Assembly (NCBI GenBank): GCA_031284765.1
Contig: JAITXK010000013.1
Span: forward strand, 1 to 5,210
Origin: Candidatus Symbiothrix sp.
Lineage (GTDB): Bacteria > Bacteroidota > Bacteroidia > Bacteroidales > Azobacteroidaceae
DNA length: 5,210 bases
Direction: 5' to 3'
In this document: positions 1 through 5,210 of the stretch, in pieces
Layout: every line of letters begins with the position of its first letter
Position numbering within the stretch: position 1 is the stretch's first letter
Translations under genes and position numbers: made by a program
Notes under the pieces: model-generated
The model's database searches: none
The model's input: only the letters and a program-made list of their open reading frames with translations
Told to the model about the DNA's origin: nothing

Positions 1-986
1 CCTCCTTTTCCGATTCTTTCCTGACGAATAAAAACCGAACCTGTGGAATCCATTTTTACCCGGATCATCAAATAGAGATAGAGCGGCGACAAAAGTAATA
101 AAACCAGCAGAGAAATCAATTTATCCAAGCTCAATTTTATGTTTTTTTCAGCATCGGAGAAATTGTTTGCTGTCACATCAATTAAAGGAAAGCTGGTGAT
201 GGTTTTCAAGTTTATGCCGCCGGTAAGTAGTTTGGAATAGCTAACGGGCAGTTTGATTGGCAATTTATATTGGTACAGCGAATACAATAAAGCCAGAAAC
301 GTTGCGTCATGATTGGTATCCACAGCGATAATCAATTCTTCGATGCGTTGTTCTTTGATGATTTGTTCCAAATCTTTCAACTCGCCGATAACAGGCAATT
401 GCACAGCCGTTTGATTGGGGCAAATAGTGTCCGTATTGATAAAACCTTGAATCGAATAGCCCGGCGCATTGGACGGTCTATTCAGTTCTTTTAGCGTGTT
501 TTGGGCTTTTTCTCCATTTCCCAGTATGACAGCGTGGATAGTCCATTCCTTCTTGTGGGTTTTCCGGATAGCCAGCAAAGTAATCATCAAGCGACCGAGA
601 TACATGCAGACAAATGACAAGGCAAATAAGGAACCTACCAACTCATAATAAATATGAAACGATTTCGGCAAACGCTTCAATACCACCACGAAAAAGATTA
701 CCAGACTGCCAATGAAAGCCGTTTGAAGCGTAGTAAACAGTTCCGCCAAGCGTGACTTTTCCAAGGAATTATTGTAATAGCCGGAGTAATAATGCAGAAT
801 CAACCATCCGAAAGGCACCAAAAGTTGTCCGCGCAAAACATCATCCGACATTAAATACGATGCCAACGAGCTGAATTGGTATTGCGCAAGCAAATCATAA
901 CGAATCGCATTGAACAACAGCCAAGCAATGGCGGAAGTCAGGAAATCCGAAAGCAGATACTTATATAGTTGCGACCGTTTTCTCAT
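1..986 (-). CDS. Polyprenyl glycosylphosphotransferase (sugar transferase), C-terminus cut by window edge
   Basis: This integral membrane enzyme would move a sugar-1-phosphate from a nucleotide sugar to undecaprenyl phosphate, the first step of capsule, exopolysaccharide or O-antigen synthesis. The leftward frame is open from an ATG at 986 to base 1, giving 328 complete residues. Four hydrophobic segments are visible at about residues 11-30, 53-72, 87-105 and 113-140. A soluble Rossmann-like part follows (about 148-275), opening with V-I-L-G-N-G. A fifth hydrophobic segment lies at about 287-308, and the start of the catalytic bacterial sugar transferase domain follows, with K-x-x-x-D-K at 284-289 and the family signature RQERIGKGG at 321-329. 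Most of the catalytic domain lies beyond the left edge, so neither sugar specificity nor intactness can be judged. The start overlaps the stop of the upstream tsaC-like gene by 4 bases (ATGA at 986-983), so translation is probably coupled. The family call is secure; the sugar is unknown. Confidence 0.9.
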   Translation of the reverse strand, partial: MRKRSQLYKYLLSDFLTSAIAWLLFNAIRYDLLAQYQFSSLASYLMSDDVLRGQLLVPFGWLILHYYSGYYNNSLEKSRLAELFTTLQTAFIGSLVIFFVVVLKRLPKSFHIYYELVGSLFALSFVCMYLGRLMITLLAIRKTHKKEWTIHAVILGNGEKAQNTLKELNRPSNAPGYSIQGFINTDTICPNQTAVQLPVIGELKDLEQIIKEQRIEELIIAVDTNHDATFLALLYSLYQYKLPIKLPVSYSKLLTGGINLKTITSFPLIDVTANNFSDAEKNIKLSLDKLISLLVLLLLSPLYLYLMIRVKMDSTGSVFIRQERIGKG

Positions 987-1546
987 TCCCGAATGATTTT
1001 CACCAGTCCGCCTTTTCCTAATTGAATGATAGAAGAGGGGATGGTTTTCTGGTTGTCGTCTTTCCGGAAATTGACCACATAATCCACCGAGCGGATGATT
1101 TCGTCGCTGATTTCGGAGAAGTTGGCGGGCGCCGGTTGCCCGCTGATATTTGCGGAAGTGGACACTAAGGGATGTCGCAAGCGTTGGCACAGTTGGCGGG
1201 AAAACAGCTCTTTGGTAATCCGGATGCCCAAACTGCCGTCGGAGGCGATTAAATTGGAGGCCACGTTTTTTGCGCCTGAATAGATAATGGTCAGTGGCTT
1301 TTCCGACAGTTCGATGATGTCGAGAGCGATGTCCGGGGCTTCGTCCACATAATAATCTAATTTAGCGGTAGAATCCAGTAAAACCAGCATGGATTTGGAA
1401 TCCGCCCGCTGTTTGATTTCATAAATCCGGCGGACGGCGGCCTCGTTGGTGGCGTCGCAACCGATTCCCCAAATGGTGTCGGTGGGGTAAAGAATGACGC
1501 CTCCGTCTTTTAGAATTTGGCACGCTTTTTTGAGTTCTTCTTCCAT
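983..1546 (-). CDS. tsaC: L-threonylcarbamoyladenylate synthase, TsaC/YwlC type (Sua5/YciO/YrdC family)
   Basis: This cytoplasmic enzyme makes threonylcarbamoyl-AMP from threonine, bicarbonate and ATP, the first step of the N6-threonylcarbamoyladenosine (t6A37) modification of ANN-decoding tRNAs. The 187-residue protein is a YrdC domain alone, without the C-terminal Sua5 domain. Family motifs are clear: GGVILYPTDTIWGIGCDA (15-32), the K-x-R with following S-K-S-M (45-53), and the S-T-S-A-N-I-S-G nucleotide-binding motif (129-136). Length and motifs suggest an intact, active enzyme. The start chosen is the ATG at 1546. An in-frame ATG at 1567 would add seven residues, but it lies inside the -7 promoter box TATCTTTG (1572-1565), and the family normally begins shortly before the L-K-x-G-G-V segment. 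The gene leads an operon with the downstream sugar transferase gene (ATGA overlap) and is divergent from the GH92 gene. YciO-like paralogues share the fold, but the motifs and length favour TsaC. Confidence 0.93.
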   Translation of the reverse strand: MEEELKKACQILKDGGVILYPTDTIWGIGCDATNEAAVRRIYEIKQRADSKSMLVLLDSTAKLDYYVDEAPDIALDIIELSEKPLTIIYSGAKNVASNLIASDGSLGIRITKELFSRQLCQRLRHPLVSTSANISGQPAPANFSEISDEIIRSVDYVVNFRKDDNQKTIPSSIIQLGKGGLVKIIRE

Positions 1547-1564
1547 GATGCATTTAAAAACGCA

Positions 1565-1572
1565 CAAAGATA
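1565..1572 (-). promoter_or_regulatory. Bacteroidetes -7 promoter box of the tsaC-sugar transferase operon
   Basis: Read leftward this is TATCTTTG, an exact match to the Bacteroidetes consensus TAnnTTTG recognised by the primary sigma factor. Transcription would start near 1560, leaving a leader of roughly 14 bases before the ATG at 1546. No good -33 TTTG element is visible at the expected distance (around 1591-1597). The box rules out the longer in-frame start at 1567. Confidence 0.65.
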
Positions 1573-1607
1573 GAAAATCTTATGTTCAGAAGGTTTAATT
1601 TTTTTCG

Positions 1608-1615
1608 TACATTTG
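1608..1615 (+). promoter_or_regulatory. Bacteroidetes -7 promoter box of the GH92 gene
   Basis: TACATTTG matches the Bacteroidetes -7 consensus TAnnTTTG exactly. Transcription would begin around 1620-1623, that is, at the first in-frame ATG (1620). This favours the ATG at 1668 as the true start, with a leader of about 45 bases. The -33 region (about 1583-1589, TGTTC) is a weak match. It overlaps the corresponding region of the divergent tsaC promoter, whose -7 box is 35 bases away. Confidence 0.65.
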
Positions 1616-1667
1616 CGTCATGAATACAGTCGCACTTTCAACAAGAATCCCATCCATTCATTCTCTT

Positions 1668-3968
1668 ATGCAACAGAAGAACAGCTCTCTCCGGAAAATC
1701 AGCCTGAGCCTCCTCTCGGCCGCCGTTTCCCTCACCCTCGCCGCTCAAAACAAGGAAGCGGTCGATTACGTGAACCCCTATATCGGTAATATCAGCCACC
1801 TGTTGGTGCCAACCTATCCCACAGTGCATTTGCCGAACAGCCTGCTGCGCGTTTGCCCCAACCGCGAGGATTATACCGGCAACCAACTCGCCGGTTTGCC
1901 GCTCATTGTAACCAGTCACAGGGGACGTTCCGCTTTCAATTTAAGTCCTTATCAGGGCGATTTGCAACAAGCGGACAATGTCATTCATTACGGTTACGAC
2001 AATGAAATCGTCAAACCGTATTATTACAAGGTTGATTTGGATGATTACGGCATACAGGTGCAATATGCGCCTTCACATCAGTCAGGCATTTACGAAATTG
2101 ATTTTAAGCCGGAGATGCCTGCCGCCTATCTGATTTTCAATACCGCCAACGGCCGCTTGGAATGGCAAGGCAACAGCATTTCAGGCTATCAACTGTTGGA
2201 CAACAACACCCGCGTGTACATCTATCTTGAAACGGAAACACGGCCGTCACGAACCGGCGCTTGGACGGAAAACCGCATCAACCCGTCTGCAACCGGCGTA
2301 GAAGGGCGCAATGCCGCCTGCATCATGCAATTCCCCGGCGGAACAAAATCACTCAAAGCCCGCTACGGCGTTTCTTTCATCAGTGTGGAGCAGGCAAGGA
2401 ATAATCTGCAAAGGGAAATCAAAAACTACGATTTACAACAAACGGCGCAAGTAGGCCGTGCCATCTGGAATCAAACATTGAATAAGATTCAAGTCAGCGG
2501 ACTGGACGAAACGGCCAAAACCGTCTTTTATACCTCGCTCTACCGCACCTATGAACGCATGATTTGCATTTCGGAAGACGGCAACTATTTCAGCGCCTAC
2601 GACGGGCAAGTCCATGACGACCTCGGCCGCCCCTTCTACACCGATGACTGGATTTGGGACACATACCGCGCCACACATCCCCTGCGCGTGATTATCGAAC
2701 CGCAAATGGAAAACGACATGATTCATTCGTATCTCGTGGCGGCACAGCAAATGCCCAAGCTCTGGATGCCGAATTTCCCCGAAGTAACCGGCGACAGCCG
2801 CCGTATGAATTCCAATCACGGCGTTGCCATGGTGGCCGACGCTTATGCCAAAGGACTGCGCGGCTTCGATTTGGCGGCCGCGTTTCGTGCCTGCAAAGGG
2901 GCGATAACGGAGAAAACCCTGGCGCCCTGGTCATCCAAACCAGCGGGCGTACTGGATAAATTCTACAAAGACCACGGCTATTTCCCGTCTTTGGCCAAAG
3001 GCGAAACGGAAACCGTGCCGGAAGTTCACTCTTGGGAACGCCGCCAACCGGTAGCCGTTACGCTGGGAACCGTTTACGACGAGTGGTGTTTGTCGCTGAT
3101 TGCCGCCGCATTGGGAAACAAGGAAGAGGCCGCTTATTTCAAGGAACGCAGTTTCAATTATCGCAAAATATTCCATCCGGAAACAAAGTTTTTCCACCCG
3201 AAAGACACGCTGGGCAATTTCATGGAGGACTTGGACTACCGCTTCCCACCGGGCATTGGCGGCCGTGATGCCTATGACGAAAGCAACGGCTGGGTCTATC
3301 GCTGGGATGTGCCCCACAATATCGGCGATTTGGTGCAACTGATGGGCGGGAAACAGGCCTTTGTCAATGAATTGGAGCGCATGTACAACACGCCCCTGGG
3401 CAAAGGCCGTCCCGATTTTCATCACATCTTCGGCGACCACACGGGCATTGTCGGGCAATTCTCCATGGGCAATGAACCTTCGATGCACATTCCCTACCTT
3501 TATAATTATGCGGGAGAAGCATGGCGCACACAAAAGCGAGTCCACAACCTGTTGAAGCAATGGTTTCGCAACGATTTGATGGGTATTCCCGGCGACGAAG
3601 ACGGCGGCGGACTGACGTCATTCGTCGTCTTTTCCCAAATCGGATTCTATCCCGTAACGCCGGGCTTGCCGATGTATGTCATCGGAACGCCTGCTTTTGA
3701 AACGGCTGTCATCCAACTCGGAAACGGGAAAACATTCGAAGTAGTGGCATATAATTATTCTCCCGACAATACGTTCATACAATCGGCCCGATTGAACGGC
3801 AAAGTTTGGAACAAATCGTGGTTCACACATGAAGAATTGATGCAGGGCGGCCGCTTGGAATTCGTTATGGGAAAACATCCGAACAAGCAATGGGCGGCGG
3901 GTAATGACGCAATTCCACCATCCTTTCAACTGAGCGCCGCGCAGCGTAGTCGAGATATCTACCGATGA
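1668..3968 (+). CDS. Secreted GH92 family glycoside hydrolase (putative alpha-mannosidase)
   Basis: GH92 enzymes are calcium-dependent exo-alpha-mannosidases that trim mannose from N-glycans or yeast mannan. The 766-residue protein begins with a signal peptide: K/R-rich 4-10, hydrophobic 11-25, cleavage near 25-27. It has no lipobox cysteine, so a soluble periplasmic or secreted protein is likely. V-N-P-Y-I-G (35-40) opens the N-terminal beta-sandwich. The catalytic part holds DDWIWDTYRATHP (326-338), N-S-N-H-G (381-385), Y-D-E-S-N-G-W with Glu538 as the likely general acid, GNEPSMHIPYLYNYAG (601-616) and GDEDGGGLTSFVVFS (642-656), whose Asp643 and Asp645 match the family's candidate bases. 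These align well with the Glu533, Asp642 and Asp644 I recall for BT3990. An ATG at 1620 is in frame, but it coincides with the predicted transcription start and would put 16 unneeded residues ahead of the signal peptide. The last 11 residues look like read-through into a repeat. The gene stands alone, with no SusC/SusD in view. Linkage specificity is undetermined. Confidence 0.93.
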   Translation: MQQKNSSLRKISLSLLSAAVSLTLAAQNKEAVDYVNPYIGNISHLLVPTYPTVHLPNSLLRVCPNREDYTGNQLAGLPLIVTSHRGRSAFNLSPYQGDLQQADNVIHYGYDNEIVKPYYYKVDLDDYGIQVQYAPSHQSGIYEIDFKPEMPAAYLIFNTANGRLEWQGNSISGYQLLDNNTRVYIYLETETRPSRTGAWTENRINPSATGVEGRNAACIMQFPGGTKSLKARYGVSFISVEQARNNLQREIKNYDLQQTAQVGRAIWNQTLNKIQVSGLDETAKTVFYTSLYRTYERMICISEDGNYFSAYDGQVHDDLGRPFYTDDWIWDTYRATHPLRVIIEPQMENDMIHSYLVAAQQMPKLWMPNFPEVTGDSRRMNSNHGVAMVADAYAKGLRGFDLAAAFRACKGAITEKTLAPWSSKPAGVLDKFYKDHGYFPSLAKGETETVPEVHSWERRQPVAVTLGTVYDEWCLSLIAAALGNKEEAAYFKERSFNYRKIFHPETKFFHPKDTLGNFMEDLDYRFPPGIGGRDAYDESNGWVYRWDVPHNIGDLVQLMGGKQAFVNELERMYNTPLGKGRPDFHHIFGDHTGIVGQFSMGNEPSMHIPYLYNYAGEAWRTQKRVHNLLKQWFRNDLMGIPGDEDGGGLTSFVVFSQIGFYPVTPGLPMYVIGTPAFETAVIQLGNGKTFEVVAYNYSPDNTFIQSARLNGKVWNKSWFTHEELMQGGRLEFVMGKHPNKQWAAGNDAIPPSFQLSAAQRSRDIYR
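3938..3960 (+). repeat. Possible dispersed intergenic repeat forming the GH92 3' end
   Basis: The segment contains AGCGTAGTCGAGATATC, which resembles the short TCGA/AGCGTAG-type dispersed repeats I recall from many Bacteroidetes intergenic regions. It encodes the odd final residues S-A-A-Q-R-S-R-D-I-Y-R of the GH92 protein, which lie past the point (about P-P-S-F) where relatives usually end. Only one clear copy is in the window; a weak partial resemblance occurs at 5174-5210 in the opposite direction. This rests on memory of the repeat class, so confidence is low. Confidence 0.25.
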
Positions 3969-4054
3969 GCCTTGTTCGGACGGGGAAGGTGATTGTTGTT
4001 GAGGGCATCACTTAACGACTTACCTGTTTGTGCATGATTTATATAAAAGGCTCA
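3966..4054. other. Convergent intergenic gap bounded by an 8-bp inverted repeat
   Basis: TGAGCCTT at 3966-3973 and AAGGCTCA at 4047-4054 are perfect inverted copies. Each begins with the stop codon of one of the two converging genes (GH92 on the right strand, the AbiEii-like gene on the left strand). The 73 bases between contain no gene. A weak stem, AGGTGAT/ATCACTT with a 13-base loop (3987-4013), is present but has no T-run, so no convincing terminator can be called. The 8-bp repeat may be chance. Confidence 0.4.
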
Positions 4055-4747
4055 AATAAAACTTGAAAAAGCATTATTATGCAACTGATAGGCTGCTTTG
4101 ACATTTTTTTCCATAAATGCAGCTATTTCTTTTGATGATATGTTGCTTACCGGATTCAATAATGCAAACTCTTTTTCCGGAAAGAACCGCTCGTAATTGC
4201 CTAACACTCCCAAAAGGTTTTTGCTCTTAAAATGATGATTAGAATACTCCAACGCATTATTAACAATATCAACGATTTCTTCCGGAGATTTTTCTTTCAA
4301 TATAAAATATAAATCGTAATAATCCCGAAATGTATTACGCCGGCTCATGGTATCCATTTTCAATGCTGCAATCGAATGGATATCAGCCAAATAAAGATTG
4401 TCTTGAAAATGAATGGTAGATAAATTATGGGCTTTTTGTTGTGTTGCATAGAAAGATAGCTTTACCCCATCACCCACCACAAACAGCACTTGATCATTAC
4501 CAAGTATATCTATCGCTTTGATATCTATTCCGTTTTTCTCCAATTCACGGCTGATCTGTCCTGTTTCTACTTCCATCTTGTCCATTTTATGTTTTTTGAA
4601 TTTCATAAAATCAAGATCTTCGCTCAATCGGTGCTTCAATTGCAGCGAAAGAGCCGTACCTCCAACCAAGACGTACGGTCGAATACACTCCATAGCAGCT
4701 ATTTGATTCAGGATTGCTCTTGTTTTTTCCGGTAGCGACCGTTCCAT
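4052..4747 (-). CDS. AbiEii/AbiGii-type nucleotidyltransferase, putative toxin of an AbiE-like pair
   Basis: This 231-residue cytoplasmic protein has the DNA polymerase beta-like nucleotidyltransferase fold of the AbiEii/AbiGii (DUF1814-like) toxin family. Visible motifs are LVGGTAL (27-33) followed by S-E-D-L-D-F (42-47), which gives the G-G-T plus paired metal-binding aspartates (Asp44, Asp46). Next comes K-L-S-F-Y (96-100), then A-L-K-M-D-T-M-S-R-R-N-T-F-R-D-Y-Y-D-L-Y (128-147), with the family's conserved Lys and R-D-x-x-D-L block. All key residues are present, so the protein is probably active. In known members this enzyme class inhibits growth: AbiE gives abortive phage infection, and MenT proteins add nucleotides to tRNA acceptor ends. 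The substrate here is unknown. It is shorter than classical AbiEii (about 300 residues). The start at 4747 overlaps the upstream small gene by 40 bases, suggesting translational coupling. A later Met (residue 19) would remove a helix the family normally has. The gene is clearly AT-rich. Confidence 0.85.
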   Translation of the reverse strand: MERSLPEKTRAILNQIAAMECIRPYVLVGGTALSLQLKHRLSEDLDFMKFKKHKMDKMEVETGQISRELEKNGIDIKAIDILGNDQVLFVVGDGVKLSFYATQQKAHNLSTIHFQDNLYLADIHSIAALKMDTMSRRNTFRDYYDLYFILKEKSPEEIVDIVNNALEYSNHHFKSKNLLGVLGNYERFFPEKEFALLNPVSNISSKEIAAFMEKNVKAAYQLHNNAFSSFI

Positions 4748-5043
4748 AAGCGATTTCTTTTATATGTTTCAATTCGTTTCAAATAGCGAACCGGTTCCTT
4801 TACATTAAAATACAGATTGGCAAAGCAAAGGTTCATATTTTTCAAATAATCTCCCTGTATTACCAATTCATCCAGCCATACACGCTTAATTTGTTTTTGG
4901 GGAAAAATTTGAAATAACAAATTGATGCTGTCCAAATCTAAATGAATCAGCACTAATTTGATTAAATTCCAATCGGAGATTGTATCAAAATTTTTGTCAT
5001 ACGACCAAAACACAGCAGCATCTTTTAATTGCTTAAGAAGCAT
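4708..5043 (-). CDS. Small basic protein, putative antitoxin partner of the AbiEii-like toxin (DUF6922-like)
   Basis: The 111-residue product has no signal peptide or membrane segment. It contains F-W-S-Y-D (12-16), then helix-rich sequence LIKLVLIHLDLDSINLLFQ (27-45) and QIKRVWLDELV (51-61), then F-A-N-L-Y-F-N-V (74-81), and a strongly basic C-terminal tail (87-108). The order W-x-Y/D, I-x-x-V-L, L, I-K-x-V and F-x-x-x-Y-F-N resembles small DUF6922-type proteins that sit before AbiEii-like toxins in Bacteroidetes. That match is from memory and moderate. By position it would be the antitoxin, transcribed first and overlapping the toxin gene by 40 bases. The start chosen is the ATG at 5043. 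A TTG at 5109 would give 133 residues, but it lies inside the -7 promoter box. A GTG at 5091 (127 residues) remains possible. DNA binding is not demonstrated, although the basic tail and the operator-like repeats upstream would suit a self-repressor. Confidence 0.7.
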   Translation of the reverse strand: MLLKQLKDAAVFWSYDKNFDTISDWNLIKLVLIHLDLDSINLLFQIFPQKQIKRVWLDELVIQGDYLKNMNLCFANLYFNVKEPVRYLKRIETYKRNRLWNGRYRKKQEQS

Positions 5044-5102
5044 GTTCTTTACACTCTGCGCATCCTGAATTATATTTTTATTATTTTTCACGTTGAATTG
5101 TT

Positions 5103-5130
5103 TGTACAAAAGTACATAAATATTTTTATG
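5103..5130. promoter_or_regulatory. Two adjoining inverted repeats over the TA promoter, candidate operator
   Basis: TGTAC-AAAA-GTACA (5103-5116) is a perfect inverted repeat with 5-bp arms, and CATAAA-TATT-TTTATG (5115-5130) is a perfect one with 6-bp arms. Both have a 4-base spacer, and they overlap by two bases. Together they cover the -7 box and the spacer upstream of it, about -2 to -30 relative to the predicted transcription start. That is where a repressor would block RNA polymerase. AbiEi-type antitoxins are known to repress their own promoters through inverted repeats. The region is AT-rich, so the second repeat could be chance. Confidence 0.4.
5107..5114 (-). promoter_or_regulatory. 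Bacteroidetes -7 promoter box of the toxin-antitoxin pair
   Basis: Read leftward this is TACTTTTG, an exact TAnnTTTG match. Transcription would start near 5101, giving a leader of about 58 bases to the ATG at 5043. The -33 region (around 5134-5138, TTTTC) matches the TTTG element poorly. The box contains the TTG at 5109-5107 that would otherwise serve as the longest start, which argues against that start. Confidence 0.6.
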
Positions 5131-5210
5131 TTGAAAATTAATAATATAAAAGTTTATTTAATAGATATTCTTTGCGAGTAGTGAGGTTGAGCATTCGACG
5201 CTTTGTGTGG
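5131..5210. other. Right-edge intergenic stretch, no gene seen
   Basis: Bases 5131-5173 are almost pure A/T and probably form the upstream region of the TA promoter. Bases 5174-5210 are suddenly richer in G and C. Read leftward they contain AAAGCGTCGAATGCTCAACC, which shares the AGCGT...CGA...ACC pattern of the repeat-like segment at 3938-3960. Leftward frames close within about 25 codons, so this could be a repeat or the extreme 3' end of a gene beyond the window. Neither can be called. Confidence 0.3.

Noticed and set aside
309..494. A 61-codon rightward open frame at the left of the window
   Set aside because: It is antisense to the sugar transferase, whose reading frame is continuous and motif-bearing across the region.
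1547..1567. A longer TsaC starting at the ATG at 1567
   Set aside because: The codon falls inside the TATCTTTG promoter box and adds residues not expected for the family.
2433..2819. A 128-codon leftward open frame antisense to GH92
   Set aside because: It is a shadow frame: no family motif and fully contained in the real gene.
2931..3560. A 209-codon leftward open frame inside the GH92 gene
   Set aside because: It lies wholly antisense to a strongly supported GH92 coding region, has no recognisable motifs and no promoter box ahead of it. The GC-rich codon use of GH92 explains the lack of stops.
3987..4013. Stem AGGTGAT/ATCACTT as a terminator for GH92
   Set aside because: Seven pairs with one G-T and a 13-base loop and no following T-run; too weak to call.
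4518..4735. Rightward open frames of 62 and 81 codons opposite the AbiEii-like gene
   Set aside because: They are shadows of the nucleotidyltransferase frame, rich in Phe, Ser and Ile from AT-rich antisense sequence, without motifs.
5141..5210. A short leftward peptide ending in the AT-rich edge region
   Set aside because: All leftward frames from the right edge stop within about 25 codons and show no recognisable motif, so a gene end cannot be told from a repeat.

Overview
The window looks like chromosomal DNA from a member of the Bacteroidota, probably the order Bacteroidales. Three things point that way: all three promoters I can find carry the Bacteroides-type -7 box TAnnTTTG, ribosome binding sites are not purine-rich, and the gene content fits (a secreted GH92 glycosidase, a Bacteroidetes-style sugar transferase, and a short AbiEii-type toxin with a small partner). 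No RNA gene, CRISPR array or insertion sequence was seen.

Layout. Positions 1-1546 hold a leftward operon. A threonylcarbamoyl-AMP synthase gene (983-1546) is followed, through a 4-base stop/start overlap, by a polyprenyl glycosylphosphotransferase gene (986 down to 1) that runs off the left edge. A short divergent promoter region (about 1547-1667) follows, with two back-to-back TAnnTTTG boxes. A rightward monocistronic GH92 alpha-mannosidase-family gene then occupies 1668-3968. After an 83-base convergent gap comes a leftward two-gene module: a small 111-residue protein (start near 5043) overlapping by 40 bases an AbiEii-like nucleotidyltransferase (4052-4747). Its own promoter lies inside a pair of inverted repeats (5103-5130). 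The last 80 bases (5131-5210) have no callable gene.

How the parts relate. The left operon joins a tRNA-modification enzyme to the enzyme that starts a surface polysaccharide; the link is probably only shared transcription. The GH92 enzyme is exported and acts outside the cytoplasm. No SusC/SusD pair is in view, so a polysaccharide utilization locus cannot be claimed. The right-hand module reads as an AbiE-like toxin-antitoxin or phage-defence pair. It is clearly AT-richer than the neighbouring GH92 gene (GC is 20 of 60 bases in 4201-4260 against 34 of 60 in 2641-2700), which suggests separate acquisition.

Three start codons were moved downstream of the longest possible start because the longer versions would begin inside, or at the expected transcription start of, a -7 promoter box. 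This affects the TsaC-like gene, the GH92 gene and the small partner gene. The most interesting parts are the AbiE-like pair with its candidate operator and the divergent motif variants in the GH92 active-site region.
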